From the NCBI RefSeq assembly GCF_000721705.1, contig NZ_JOJL01000017.1, positions 124,001 to 188,000 of the forward strand: DNA of 64,000 nt. The letters run 5' to 3'. The stretch is from Actinoplanes subtropicus (GTDB lineage: Bacteria > Actinomycetota > Actinomycetes > Mycobacteriales > Micromonosporaceae). Positions 1-8,351 of the stretch are shown in pieces. Made by a program: the position numbers and the translations under genes. The first letter of the stretch is position 1. Every line of letters starts with the position of its first letter. Below the pieces are notes generated by a model that was not told the origin of the DNA, did no database searches, and saw nothing but the letters and a program-made list of their open reading frames with translations.

Positions 1-68
1 CCCATGACGGTCCGTGGTGCTGTGGCGCAGCCTCGCCCGGACGCTACGGAGCAGGCGCGGGAAGCGAA

Positions 69-104
69 TCCGTCACCGTGTCCGTCACCGGGTCCGTCAC
101 GATG
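69..104. repeat. 12-nt tandem repeat, three copies
   Basis: Three head-to-tail copies of TCCGTCACCGTG (variants CCGGG and CGATG at the ends) lie 36 bases before the start codon of the LuxR-type regulator. They could be remnants of replication slippage or a binding array. The sequence does not tell which. Confidence 0.7.
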
Positions 105-140
105 TGGCATGGGGCCGTTGACCATTAGGCTTTCCAGCAA

Positions 141-3014
141 ATGGACCTGTACGGACGGCGCCAGGAGCAGGCAGCCCTTGACCGGATCCTTGACGGTGCC
201 CGTCAGGGATCCGGAACGACCATGATGTTGTGGGGCGAACCCGGCATCGGTAAGACCGCCTTGCTCGAATACGTGGCCGAGTCGGCCGCCGAGGACTTCA
301 CCGTCCTGCGCTGTCGCGGCACCCGTCTGGAGTCGGAGCTGGCCTTCGCCGGGCTGCACGAACTGCTGTGGCCGGTGACGGAGCCGATCGGTGCGCTCCC
401 GCAGCCGCAGGCGAAGGCCTTGAACGGGGCGCTCGGCACCAGCGGCGATCGGGCGGACCGGTTTCTGATCGGGGTGGCCGTCCTGACGCTCGTCGGCGAG
501 TTGGCCGCGAAGCGCCCGGTTCTGATCATCGCCGACGACGCCCAGTGGCTGGACGAGCCGTCTGCCCAGTGCCTGGCCTTCGTCGCTCGCCGGTTGCGCC
601 TGGAACCCGTTGTCATGCTTCTCGCCAGCCACGACGATCCCGTGGAGGGTCCCTGGGAGAAGCTGCTGGCGATGGAGGTCCGTGGGCTGGACGACATCAA
701 CGCAGGGCTGCTTGCCCGTTCCGTCGCTCCGCACGCGGACGAGGCACTGATCCGCCGCACGGTCCGCGCAGCCGCCGGCAATCCGCTCGCCCTTCGGGAA
801 CTGCCCACCTCCGTGGCGGCCGGCGACCTCTCGGCGTACCCGCTCGGCGGTGACCAGATCTCCGTCGGTCCCCGCCTGCGACGTTCCTTCCGGGCCCGGA
901 TCGAGCGACTATCGGCGGCTGCCCGCACTGCGCTCCTGCTCGCCGCCGCCGACGACCGCAGTGACCGCGACACCGTGCGCCACGCCGGCGGCGTTCTGGG
1001 CCTCGACGCGGCCGCGTGGGACGAGGCGTCGCATTCGGGCCTGCTCACCGACGGCCCGGGCGGGCGAATCCACTTCCGCCACCCGCTCATGGGCGCGGTG
1101 GTCTACGACGTGGCGCAACCGGAGGACCGCCAGGCCGTCCACCGGGCTCTCGCGTCCGTGCTCAACGGTGAGCACGCCGGCGAGCTGCGCCCGTGGCATC
1201 TCGCCGCCGCGGTACAAGCCGAGGGCGGAACCGACGAGAAGGTGGCCCGGCTGCTGGAGGAATCGGCCCGCAGTGCCTGGGCACGTGGCGGTTGCGCCAC
1301 GGCCGCCCGTGCCCTGCGGCGGGCGGCGGCCCTGTCGCCCGCCACGGACGACGCGGCCCGCCGGCTGGCCTACGCGGCCAGGGCGGCGTGGGAAGCCGGG
1401 CAGGTCGACGCGGCGCGGGACATGCTGGATCGGGCCGAAGGGATGTCCTCCGAGGCCACGGTCGCGGTGCACAGCGAAGGGCTACGGGGACTGATCGAGT
1501 TCGCGTACGGCGATCTGGCGATAGCCTGCCGTCGCCTGATCCGGGACATGGAACGGGTGGCCGACGCCGGGCAGGCCTTCACCCTCGGCGGCATGGCATT
1601 GCGGGCGGCGTGGGCGGCCGGGCGCGGCGAGCTGCAGCGCGAGGCCCTCGAGCGGCTCGAGCGCCGGCTCCCGCGTGGCGACTTCCCGAACGCCGACCTG
1701 CTGCCTTCGCTGCGCCGGTGGTGGACGCAGGACCCGGACACCGTCGCCGGAGACCGTGACCCAGCGGTGACCGCCGGCGCCGAGGTCCTCGGCCGGCTCG
1801 GCGGCGGTTCCTGGTTCCTGATGCCGCCGCCACCGGTGGCGCTGGCCTGGGGGATCGAGTCCGCCATGGCGGAGGCGCTGCGCGGCGAGATCGACCGGCT
1901 GCGGCCCACGGACCAGGTGACCGCCCTGACCCAGGCGCTGGCACAGACGGCGGCGCTGGGCCTCGCGCAGGGCTCCTGGGCCTCGACCGCGGTGAACGCC
2001 CTGGAGGGGCTGCAGGTGGCCGGAGAGATCGGTGACGACCACCTGGCGTCGCAGTGCCACAACTGCCTCGGCTGGGTGGCCGCCGCCCAAGGCCAACAGA
2101 AGGCAGTCGCCGACTACGCCGCCCGGGCTTTCGAGCTCTCCGTGCCGCGCAACGTGCGTCTGCTCAGCGCCGCCGCACAGTGGACCCTCGGCATGTCGGC
2201 ACTGTTCGCCGGCCGTGCCGACCAGGCGCTGGACCACCTGGTCCGGCTCACCGAGGACGGACACCACGCGGCGCACCCCACCATCGCGGTGCTCGCCGCG
2301 CCGGACGCCGCCGAGGCAGCCATCCACGCTGGGCAGCGGGCCCAGGCCGAGGAACAGGCGCGGCTGCTGCACAGGTGGGCCGACCGGACCGACGCGGCGT
2401 GGGCGATTTCCGCGTCCCACCTGGTCCAGGCCCTGCTGGCGTCTGGGGCAGACGCGGAGAAGCAGTTCCGGCTCGCGTTGGACGTACCTGGGGCGCGGTC
2501 GCGGCCCTTCGCCTACGCCCGCACGCGCCTACTGTACGGCGAGTGGCTGCGGCGGGCCCGCCGCCGTACCGACGCCCACACCCAGCTGGCCGAAGCCGCC
2601 GAAATCTTCCGGCGCCTCGACGCGGCGCCCTTACTCGCCCGCACCCGGGCCGAACAGGAAATGACCGGCCAGCATGTACGCCGCGACCCCACACCCGCCC
2701 GGAACGCCGCGTCCGATCTCACCCCGCAGGAGTCCAGAGTCGCCCGGCTGGCCGCGCAGGGGCTTACCAACCGCGAGATCGGGTCACAGCTGCTGATCAG
2801 CCCCCGCACGGTGGGTCACCACCTGGCCAACGTGTTCCCCAAGCTCGGTATCGCCTCGCGCGCCGACCTCGCGAGCATCGACCTCGGGGACAGATCGCAT
2901 TTACCGACATTCCCGGGTCAGGGTCACCGGACCGTTCGCGCCGAAGGCTTGCAGGGAGCCGGATTCCCGGTGTCGCCGGGAGACCCTGACGCGAGATCAT
3001 CAGTAATCGGCTGA
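141..3014 (+). CDS. LuxR-family ATP-binding transcriptional regulator (LAL type)
   Basis: This 957-residue protein has the layout of large ATP-binding LuxR (LAL/MalT-like) regulators. An N-terminal AAA-type ATPase carries Walker A GEPGIGKTA at residues 32-40 and a Walker B-like LIIADDAQWLD. A long helical TPR-like middle follows. The LuxR helix-turn-helix is near residues 855-905 (LTPQESRVARLAAQGLTNRE). LAL proteins switch on secondary-metabolite or sugar-use genes when ATP and an inducer bind. About 45 residues follow the helix-turn-helix, which is unusual because it normally ends the protein. No Shine-Dalgarno is visible before the ATG, and no target operon is adjacent, so the regulon is unknown. 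Confidence 0.93.
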   Translation: MDLYGRRQEQAALDRILDGARQGSGTTMMLWGEPGIGKTALLEYVAESAAEDFTVLRCRGTRLESELAFAGLHELLWPVTEPIGALPQPQAKALNGALGTSGDRADRFLIGVAVLTLVGELAAKRPVLIIADDAQWLDEPSAQCLAFVARRLRLEPVVMLLASHDDPVEGPWEKLLAMEVRGLDDINAGLLARSVAPHADEALIRRTVRAAAGNPLALRELPTSVAAGDLSAYPLGGDQISVGPRLRRSFRARIERLSAAARTALLLAAADDRSDRDTVRHAGGVLGLDAAAWDEASHSGLLTDGPGGRIHFRHPLMGAVVYDVAQPEDRQAVHRALASVLNGEHAGELRPWHLAAAVQAEGGTDEKVARLLEESARSAWARGGCATAARALRRAAALSPATDDAARRLAYAARAAWEAGQVDAARDMLDRAEGMSSEATVAVHSEGLRGLIEFAYGDLAIACRRLIRDMERVADAGQAFTLGGMALRAAWAAGRGELQREALERLERRLPRGDFPNADLLPSLRRWWTQDPDTVAGDRDPAVTAGAEVLGRLGGGSWFLMPPPPVALAWGIESAMAEALRGEIDRLRPTDQVTALTQALAQTAALGLAQGSWASTAVNALEGLQVAGEIGDDHLASQCHNCLGWVAAAQGQQKAVADYAARAFELSVPRNVRLLSAAAQWTLGMSALFAGRADQALDHLVRLTEDGHHAAHPTIAVLAAPDAAEAAIHAGQRAQAEEQARLLHRWADRTDAAWAISASHLVQALLASGADAEKQFRLALDVPGARSRPFAYARTRLLYGEWLRRARRRTDAHTQLAEAAEIFRRLDAAPLLARTRAEQEMTGQHVRRDPTPARNAASDLTPQESRVARLAAQGLTNREIGSQLLISPRTVGHHLANVFPKLGIASRADLASIDLGDRSHLPTFPGQGHRTVRAEGLQGAGFPVSPGDPDARSSVIG

Positions 3015-3320
3015 TTCCCTGGAGGATGGACGGTCTGGTAGCTAGCCGATATTTTCGCCTGAACCAGGGCGGATGGTGTGGAACGCGTGCCCCGAGTCCG
3101 GCGCGATTCACCCGGGCGGCGTTTCGAGGCTGCACTGTCAGTCCGGCTCACTGATCATGCCGATTGGGCCGCCGACGTCCTGCCTTGCCTGGCGTTCCTA
3201 CTGATCGGCCTGAACTGCTGTGAGCTGGTGCTGCGGGGGATGCATCGCCGACTCGGGTGTTGCGACGGTGCTCTACGGGACCCGATCCGCCCCCTGTGTC
3301 GATCCTCGTTTCCCATCAAG

Positions 3321-3433
3321 TTCCCCAACAATTGCAGCGTGAGGGCCGGGCAAATTTTGGTTGATCGAGCTGTCTAGCTGCACAAACGTAGCGCCAGCGG
3401 CGAGAATCAAACTCGGGTAACCAGTTGGAAGAC
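3321..3433. repeat. Degenerate copy of the tRNA-Gly region
   Basis: The blocks CCCCAACAATT, TTTGGTTGATCGAGC, TCTAGCTGCACAAACGTAG and GAGAATCAAACTCG match, in the same order, blocks in 3597-3724: CCCCAACAATT, TTCGGTTGATCAAGC, TCTGGCTGCATAAACGTGG and GGGAATCGAACCCG. The spacing differs by a few bases. This is an old duplication of the tRNA 3' flank plus part of the tRNA gene. Confidence 0.7.
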
Positions 3434-3440
3434 TGACGAC
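3391..3440 (-). pseudogene. Decayed tRNA-Gly remnant
   Basis: On the minus strand this segment keeps a recognisable anticodon-arm half and a T-arm (CGAGTTTGATTCTCG-like, against CGGGTTCGATTCCCG in the intact gene). The acceptor stem no longer pairs, and the anticodon loop has lost bases. It is too damaged to fold as a tRNA. It is a by-product of the duplication covering 3321-3724. Confidence 0.5.
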
Positions 3441-3673
3441 CGAAACCCTCGACGTGGGGCTCATGCGGCGTCGGTCCGACGGGGTGCGACGGTCGTGAGC
3501 TGGGCCTGAGCGGTGGTACAGCGCTGGATTGAATGCTGCTGGCGCCGCTTCGAACGGACTCTAGCCACCTCGGCGTTGATGCTCGTCGCCAACGAGATCC
3601 CCAACAATTCCGTAGGGCCATCGATGGGAGTCGAACGAATTTCGGTTGATCAAGCCATCTGGCTGCATAAACG

Positions 3674-3747
3674 TGGAGCGGGTGACGGGAATCGAACCCG
3701 CATGTTCAGCTTGGGAAGCTGATGTTCTGCCATTGAACTACACCCGC
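3674..3747 (-). tRNA. tRNA-Gly (CCC)
   Basis: The minus strand folds as a complete tRNA. The acceptor GCGGGTG pairs with CACCCGC. The D-stem is GTTC/GAAC. The anticodon stem TCAGC/GCTGA encloses loop TTCCCAA, giving anticodon CCC. The T-arm is CGGGTTCGATTCCCG. The discriminator is U and the CCA end is encoded. It reads GGG codons. The flank and 3' half are duplicated in decayed form about 280 bases away. Confidence 0.96.
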
Positions 3748-3813
3748 AGCGGGGCTCACTGTACCTGATTCGGGAGGCGCGTGGCGGGAGTGGCTCGTCT
3801 TCCTAACTCGTTC

Positions 3814-4314
3814 TCAGCTTGCGATGGCCAGTGGGCGGGATAAGCGGGCTCGCCACGTGCGGGACAGGGGGTGGGCCGGCGGGGTGGCGGCCAGGGGGAG
3901 GGCGCCGCCGGGGCCGTGGCGGCGGAGGGTGGCGGTGTCGATCTGGAGCTCGTAGAGGTGCCAATCGACGGCGGGGGAGGCGCGCCAGGTCTCGGAGAGG
4001 GTGGCTATCACGGCCGGGTCGTGGACTCGGATGGCTTGGCCGGTCAGGTAGGCCTCGTCGTCGCTCTCCTCCGGCGGGAAGGAGTGGAGCGCGTAGCGGC
4101 CGTCGCGGGCCAGGTCGCGTCGTTTGGGCGAGGCGACGATGAAGCAGTAGAGGCCCTCGTCGGTGATGACCGGGGAGACCGGGTGGATCCGGGGGCCGCC
4201 GTCGGGGCGGATGGTGGCCAGGTAGGCCATGCCGGGACCGTACTGCTCGAGGAGCGCGCGGATGGCGGCGGCCAGCGACGGGTCGGCGGCGGCGAAATCG
4301 GACCAGGAAGCCAT
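3814..4314 (-). CDS. Pyridoxamine 5'-phosphate oxidase-fold protein
   Basis: The 166-residue protein has the split-barrel flavin/F420-binding fold of the PPOX family. The stretch [20 protein letters not shown], followed by [15 protein letters not shown], is the usual beta-barrel core of small actinobacterial PPOX proteins. Members bind FMN, F420 or haem, and many are reductases of unknown substrate. The gene stands alone, divergent from dcd with 75 bases between the starts. No ribosome site is seen, so it may be translated from a nearly leaderless message. The family is fairly sure; cofactor and substrate are open. Confidence 0.8.
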   Translation of the reverse strand: MASWSDFAAADPSLAAAIRALLEQYGPGMAYLATIRPDGGPRIHPVSPVITDEGLYCFIVASPKRRDLARDGRYALHSFPPEESDDEAYLTGQAIRVHDPAVIATLSETWRASPAVDWHLYELQIDTATLRRHGPGGALPLAATPPAHPLSRTWRARLSRPLAIAS

Positions 4315-4389
4315 GCGGGCATTTTATCGAACATTTGTTCGAAGCGCCCAGGGAAACACGCCGAAAGAGCAGGTCGGTATGGTGTTGCG

Positions 4390-4968
4390 ATGCTGCTCTC
4401 CGACCGCGACCTCGTCAGCGAGATCAAGTCGGGCGATCTCGCCCTGGAGCCGTTCGACCCCGCGCTCATGCAACCGTCCAGCGTCGACGTGCGGCTGGAC
4501 CGGTTCTTCCGGGTGTTCAACAACCACCTTTACACCCACATCGACCCCGCCGAGCAGCAGGACGACCTGACCGCGCTGGTCGAGGTGGCGGACGGCGAGG
4601 CGTTCGTGCTGCACCCGGGCGAGTTCGTGCTCGCCTCGACGCTCGAGGTGATCACTCTGGGCGACCAGTTGGCGGGGCGCCTCGAGGGCAAGAGCAGCCT
4701 GGGCCGGCTCGGGCTGCTGACCCACTCGACGGCGGGCTTCATCGACCCGGGGTTCTCCGGGCACGTGACGCTCGAGCTGTCCAACGTGGCCAATCTGCCG
4801 ATCAAGCTGTGGCCGGGCATGAAGATCGGGCAGCTGTGCATCTTCCGGCTGTCGAGCCCGGCCGAGCATCCGTACGGCTCGGCCGTCTACGGCTCCCGCT
4901 ACCAGGGGCAACGTGGCCCGACGCCGTCCCGCTCGGCGCAGAATTTCCGGGTCTGGCCGACCAGCTAG
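4390..4968 (+). CDS. dcd: dCTP deaminase (dUMP-forming type)
   Basis: The 192-residue protein converts dCTP to dUMP, feeding thymidylate synthesis and limiting uracil in DNA. The core stretch [15 protein letters not shown], followed by [13 protein letters not shown], is the signature of the actinobacterial bifunctional dCTP deaminase/dUTPase, and the length is normal. The ATG at 4390 was chosen because it starts the conserved MLLSDRD N-terminus. The open frame extends much further upstream but only antisense to the PPOX-fold gene. Neighbours are unrelated. Confidence 0.96.
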   Translation: MLLSDRDLVSEIKSGDLALEPFDPALMQPSSVDVRLDRFFRVFNNHLYTHIDPAEQQDDLTALVEVADGEAFVLHPGEFVLASTLEVITLGDQLAGRLEGKSSLGRLGLLTHSTAGFIDPGFSGHVTLELSNVANLPIKLWPGMKIGQLCIFRLSSPAEHPYGSAVYGSRYQGQRGPTPSRSAQNFRVWPTS

Positions 4969-5126
4969 CGCCGCCGGAAATACTTATCCACAGGCTCGCA
5001 GAAGCCGGTGGCGCGCCCGGTAGGTCCGCTGGAAGGCTTGCCGCATGACGGCGATCCAAGATCCAGCAGCGGCGACCTATTTGGACAAAATCCGCACCCG
5101 GGCGTACGCCCTGGGGGTGAACGTGG

Positions 5127-5606
5127 CTAGGCGCGGCGCACTCGCAGGCCGTGGCCGGCAGCGGCGCCCAGGACCTGTTCGATCTGGCTGCGGCTGAGGC
5201 CGGCGGTCGGCACCGGCAGGAACCGGGTGCGACTACGTCCGAAGATCAGCTGGCCAGGAGCCTCCTCGACGGAGCGGAAGGCGTTCCAGGCGTAGGCGTG
5301 CCGGGCCGCGAGGCTCGAGCTCGCCACGCCGCCGTCACTGATCTCGTAGGTGGTCAGTTCGCTGTCCCGGAGCGCCTCGCGCGTGCCGGTGTTCACCAGG
5401 AACATCGGGATGCCCACGGCGATGAGCGTGCCGGCGAGCAGCAGCGTGAGGTTGGGGCCGCCGGTGGCGATCACGTCGAGCAGCAGGGCGAGCGCGATCG
5501 CCGCCCAGCCGATTCCCCGCGCGGTCAGCAGCAGGGGCCGCAGGCCGCGTCGAACGGCCGAGGCGACCAGCCGGGCGTCCGGCCGAGCGGTGATCTGAAC
5601 CAGCAC
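5127..5606 (-). CDS. Two-TM membrane protein, YcxB-like
   Basis: This 159-residue protein begins with a short basic cytoplasmic stretch. Two close hydrophobic helices follow (about residues 27-45 and 52-71). A roughly 85-residue cytoplasmic domain comes next, with W-N-A-F near residue 110 and the strand RTRFLPVPTAGLS. This matches YcxB-like (PF14317-like) proteins, whose function is unknown. The GTG at 5606 is preferred because longer starts would run into the divergent toxin gene leader. The family call is from pattern only. Confidence 0.65.
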   Translation of the reverse strand: MLVQITARPDARLVASAVRRGLRPLLLTARGIGWAAIALALLLDVIATGGPNLTLLLAGTLIAVGIPMFLVNTGTREALRDSELTTYEISDGGVASSSLAARHAYAWNAFRSVEEAPGQLIFGRSRTRFLPVPTAGLSRSQIEQVLGAAAGHGLRVRRA

Positions 5607-5670
5607 ACCCCAAATGTAACTTTCCCGATAAGTGCCCGAATATGGGCCAGTTGGTGGAGGCGAGCGCGAC

Positions 5671-6081
5671 ATGACGGCAGCACAGCGACACCGGTCGGAG
5701 CCGGCTCTTCAGGCGATGTGGCGGGGCAGCGGCCGCGACAGCGCGCCTACGGGTGAGTGCACCGTCGAGCTGGAGCCTGAGGTTCTGCGATGGTTGGAGG
5801 GACTGCCTACCGAGCAGTTCGCCCAGGCGGCCGTCCATGTCGATCGGCTCAGCCGGTCGGGGTCCCTGGTCCGGCAGCTGGGCGACAAGGTGGGTGAGCT
5901 GCGCTTTTACGTCGGCCGGGAGCCCTATCGCGTGACCTTCTGGACCGCGCCCGGCGAGCGGATCGTGCTGTTGACGGCGTTCCGAAAATCCCGCGCGCGC
6001 GACCGGCGGGAGATCGAGCGGGCGGTCCGGGTGCTCACCCGCTGCGTGGCCGAGCGGTACGTGGCCGAGGTGCTGGCGTGA
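5671..6081 (+). CDS. RelE/HigB-type toxin (phage Gp49-like)
   Basis: This 136-residue protein ends in the RelE/ParE-fold core typical of HigB and Gp49-like toxins: ELRFYVGREPYRVTFW, then IVLLTAFRKSRARDRREIERA. Such toxins cleave mRNA on the ribosome. The toxin gene comes first and overlaps the Xre-type antitoxin gene by GTGA, the order usual for higBA. The ATG at 5671 follows GGAGG at a spacing of 10. An extra N-terminal segment of about 30 residues precedes the fold. Catalytic residues were not verified, so toxicity is inferred. Confidence 0.85.
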   Translation: MTAAQRHRSEPALQAMWRGSGRDSAPTGECTVELEPEVLRWLEGLPTEQFAQAAVHVDRLSRSGSLVRQLGDKVGELRFYVGREPYRVTFWTAPGERIVLLTAFRKSRARDRREIERAVRVLTRCVAERYVAEVLA

Positions 6082-6584
6082 CCGGCTGGGCCGAGGTACG
6101 AGCACGGCGGCTGGCCGAGCCGGGGGCCACGGCGGAGTACGACGCCGCCGAGCTGGGCTTCGATGTGGGTGCCGCGGTTCGCCGGCTGCGGGACGAGCGG
6201 GGCCTGAGTCAGTCTTCGCTGGCCGAGACGGCGCGGACCACTCAGCCGGTGGTGGCGCGCTTGGAAGCCGGCGGCGCCTTGCCTACCTTGCCCGTGCTGC
6301 ACCGGATCGCCCGAGCGTTGGGCTTGCGTCTTGAGATCGGCTTTTCGAGCGACGCAGACGACGACGGCGTTCGGCAGAGACCGGGCCCCGGCGAGAGGGG
6401 CGGTGTTCGGGAGGAGGCCCGCCCCAGCGAGGAGGTCGGCATTCGGCAGCGGCCGGGTCTTGGCGAGGAGGTCGGCACTCGAGAGGGGCGCGTCTCGGCA
6501 GGGCGGTCAGCTTTCGGAGACAGGCATGAGGATGGCGGCCAGGCGGCGCCACTCCGAGCGGGGGAGGTGGTCGGTAGGGTCTAG
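6078..6584 (+). CDS. Xre-family antitoxin with repetitive tail
   Basis: The 168-residue protein carries a Cro/CI helix-turn-helix at about residues 32-85 (VRRLRDERGLSQSSLAETAR then QPVVARLEAG). It should neutralise the upstream RelE-type toxin and repress the pair's promoter. Translation is coupled through GTGA. Residues from about 92 onward form a Gly/Arg/Glu-rich tail built from imperfect repeats (VRQRPGPGE, IRQRPGLGEE). This tail is atypical of HigA. The last 78 bases overlap the convergent LLM oxidoreductase gene, so the tail may be a recent read-through extension. Confidence 0.85.
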   Translation: MTGWAEVRARRLAEPGATAEYDAAELGFDVGAAVRRLRDERGLSQSSLAETARTTQPVVARLEAGGALPTLPVLHRIARALGLRLEIGFSSDADDDGVRQRPGPGERGGVREEARPSEEVGIRQRPGLGEEVGTREGRVSAGRSAFGDRHEDGGQAAPLRAGEVVGRV

Positions 6585-7382
6585 CGGCAGCGCCTGGACG
6601 GCTACCTGATCGGCGCCCGCGTCCAGGTGGGCGTTGAGGCCGGCGCGGATGTCGTCGTCCGAGCCCCAGATCACCGCCTGGTCGAGGAAGCGTTCGCTGC
6701 CCTCGCCGGTCAGGTCCGACGGGTTCAGGCCGAAGCGGCTCAGGGCCTTCGTGTAGTTCGGCATGGCCAGGTAGGTGCGGGCCATCCGGCGGGCCACCTG
6801 GTGTGCCTGGTCGCGGTCGGTGCCGAGGTAGACCTTCTGCTCGGGGATGAGCAGGCGGTCCGGGCCGAGGATCTCGCGAGCCTGTGCCGTGTGCGCGGGC
6901 GGCATCAGGTAGGGCAGCGCGCCGGCGGTGAGGTCGCGGGCCGCGGCCAGGGCGTTCGGGCCGAGGGCGGCGACCAGGCGTTCGTCGCGGGGGACGTCGC
7001 GCAGCTTGTCGGTGAGGAAGTCGCGCAGCCGGGTCAGGGGCTTGATGTAGAGCTCGCCCATCGCCTCGGCGGTGGGTGCGTGGCCGGAGCCGACGCCCAG
7101 GTAGAACCGGCCGGGGAACTGGGCCCGGATCCGGGCGTGGCTGGCCGCCAGCCGGGCGCCGTCGCTGCGCCAGATGTCGACGATGCTGGTGCCGACCTTC
7201 AGCGTCGACGTGGCCGCCAGCAGGGCCTCGACCAGCAGCAGGTCGTCCGGCGGGCTGCCGCCGATCCAGATCGTGCCGAAGCCGAGGGACTCCAGCTCCT
7301 GGGCTGCCGAGGCGGTCTGTCCCGCGTCGTCCGGCCAGTGCTTGCGGGAGATCCAGATTCCGTAGCGCCCGAAGTCGTTCAC
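6507..7382 (-). CDS. F420-dependent LLM-class oxidoreductase (TIGR03620-like)
   Basis: This 291-residue TIM-barrel protein belongs to the luciferase-like monooxygenase class. It has FGRYGIWISRKHW at the start, LGFGTIWIGGSPPDD, the barrel strand LKVGTSIVDIW and PGRFYLGVGSGHAP. In actinobacteria such proteins usually use coenzyme F420 to reduce or oxidise small substrates, which cannot be named here. The GTG at 7382 was chosen because it begins the conserved barrel strand; the longer frame is antisense noise. It is divergent from a YciI-like gene (48 bases apart), and its 3' end overlaps the antitoxin gene. Confidence 0.9.
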   Translation of the reverse strand: MNDFGRYGIWISRKHWPDDAGQTASAAQELESLGFGTIWIGGSPPDDLLLVEALLAATSTLKVGTSIVDIWRSDGARLAASHARIRAQFPGRFYLGVGSGHAPTAEAMGELYIKPLTRLRDFLTDKLRDVPRDERLVAALGPNALAAARDLTAGALPYLMPPAHTAQAREILGPDRLLIPEQKVYLGTDRDQAHQVARRMARTYLAMPNYTKALSRFGLNPSDLTGEGSERFLDQAVIWGSDDDIRAGLNAHLDAGADQVAVQALPLDPTDHLPRSEWRRLAAILMPVSES

Positions 7383-7430
7383 GGTTCGGATCGTACGATC
7401 GTGGGCGAACCGCCGCCGGAGAGGAACGCC

Positions 7431-7715
7431 GTGTACCTGATGATCTCTACCTACCTGGTCCCGCTCGACGAGGTGGCCAAGGTGCGCGACGAGCACCTGG
7501 CTTTTTTGGACGGTCTGGTCGCGCAGGGCACCCTGGTGGCGGCCGGTCGGCAGGACCCGCCGGTCGGTGGCATGGTGCTGCTCGACGTGGCCGATGAGGC
7601 GACCGCCCGCGAGGTGATGGCGCAGGACCCGTATGTGCTGCGTGGCGCCGCGGAGTACGAGGCCCGCGGCTGGGCGCCGACCGTCGGGGTGCTGAAGGGC
7701 TACATCAAGTCCTGA
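7431..7715 (+). CDS. YciI-family protein
   Basis: This 94-residue protein has the ferredoxin-like YCII fold: MISTYLVPLDEV, HLAFLDGLVAQGTLVAAGRQ, then a strand and MAQDPYVLRGAAEYE. The DP pair is the usual YciI active-site region. YciI proteins act as small dehalogenase- or lactonase-like enzymes, but most have no known substrate. The GTG at 7431 follows GGAGAGGA with good spacing. The last 16 bases overlap the convergent phosphoribosyltransferase gene. Confidence 0.88.
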   Translation: MYLMISTYLVPLDEVAKVRDEHLAFLDGLVAQGTLVAAGRQDPPVGGMVLLDVADEATAREVMAQDPYVLRGAAEYEARGWAPTVGVLKGYIKS

Positions 7716-8239
7716 CCGGTCAGCAGCCCGCGGATGCCGAGTTCGGCGCTCACCTCGGGCGGGCACTCGTCGACGATCACCGCGGTGCCCACGTAGGCGC
7801 CGGGGAACAGGCTGCTCAGGGCCCGGGCCTGCGCGCCCGTGGCCGCCCAGTCGTCGACTATCAGGACGCGGTCGGCCGGACCGACCAGACCGTCCCGTAC
7901 GCCCCATTGCTGTTGATCTCCTCGGTGATCGGTGGGGACCGTTGCCCAGGTCATCGGCTCGGCGATGGGACGGCGCGCGCCCGCCCGGTAGGCCTCCACG
8001 AAGCCGGCCCCGATCGCCCGCGCCACCAGCGGCCCGACCAGGAAGCCGGTGACCTCGGGCGAGACCACCACGGTCGGCGCGGCGTCCCGGAAGAGATCGC
8101 CGAGCGCCTCGCCGAGACCGGCCAGAATGTGCGGATCGCGCCACCAGCCCGAGCGGTTGCTGACCACGTAGCCGGTGCCCTCGCCGGGGTCCGTCCACCC
8201 GAAGCGGGCTCGGAGGAGATCACGAAGATCGTCTGACAC
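7700..8239 (-). CDS. Phosphoribosyltransferase-family protein
   Basis: The 179-residue protein has the PRPP-binding loop VLIVDDWAATGAQA near residues 123-136 and an upstream VVVSPEVTGFLVGPLVARAIG hood segment. This is the type-I phosphoribosyltransferase fold, closest in look to adenine or orotate phosphoribosyltransferases. The base specificity is not visible. The GTG at 8239 follows AGGA at a spacing of 9. In the final motif Trp replaces a small residue (DDWAATG), which is seen in regulator-like family members. A salvage or regulatory role is possible. Confidence 0.85.
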   Translation of the reverse strand: MSDDLRDLLRARFGWTDPGEGTGYVVSNRSGWWRDPHILAGLGEALGDLFRDAAPTVVVSPEVTGFLVGPLVARAIGAGFVEAYRAGARRPIAEPMTWATVPTDHRGDQQQWGVRDGLVGPADRVLIVDDWAATGAQARALSSLFPGAYVGTAVIVDECPPEVSAELGIRGLLTGQDLM

Positions 8240-8351
8240 GCGGACATCCTGTCACCGCGGGCAGGCCGTCCGACCGAGCCCGATGAAACGGGTGGTTAGA
8301 ACCGAGTCAGACTAGGGGTCAAGTTGATGCAGTGACTCGCTCTGATCGGGC

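Larger units (their letters stand above)
3015..3673. other. Gene-poor spacer holding a duplicated tRNA flank
   Basis: This 659-base stretch has no open frame with a ribosome site or recognisable protein. Its main content is an imperfect direct duplication: bases 3321-3433 resemble 3597-3724. The second copy includes the flank and 3' half of the intact tRNA-Gly. Confidence 0.6.

Noticed and set aside
1..140. A 73-codon frame at the window start
   Set aside because: It overlaps the LAL gene start and encodes Pro/Ser repeats from the 12-nt array, without any gene signal.
3078..3377. A 99-codon frame in the gene-poor spacer
   Set aside because: It has no ribosome site and overlaps the decayed tRNA duplication, with non-coding composition.
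5045..5200. A short frame beginning MTAIQDPAAATYLDKIR
   Set aside because: The N-terminal part looks protein-like, but the frame runs into the end of the convergent membrane protein gene and loses coding character. There is no clear ribosome site.
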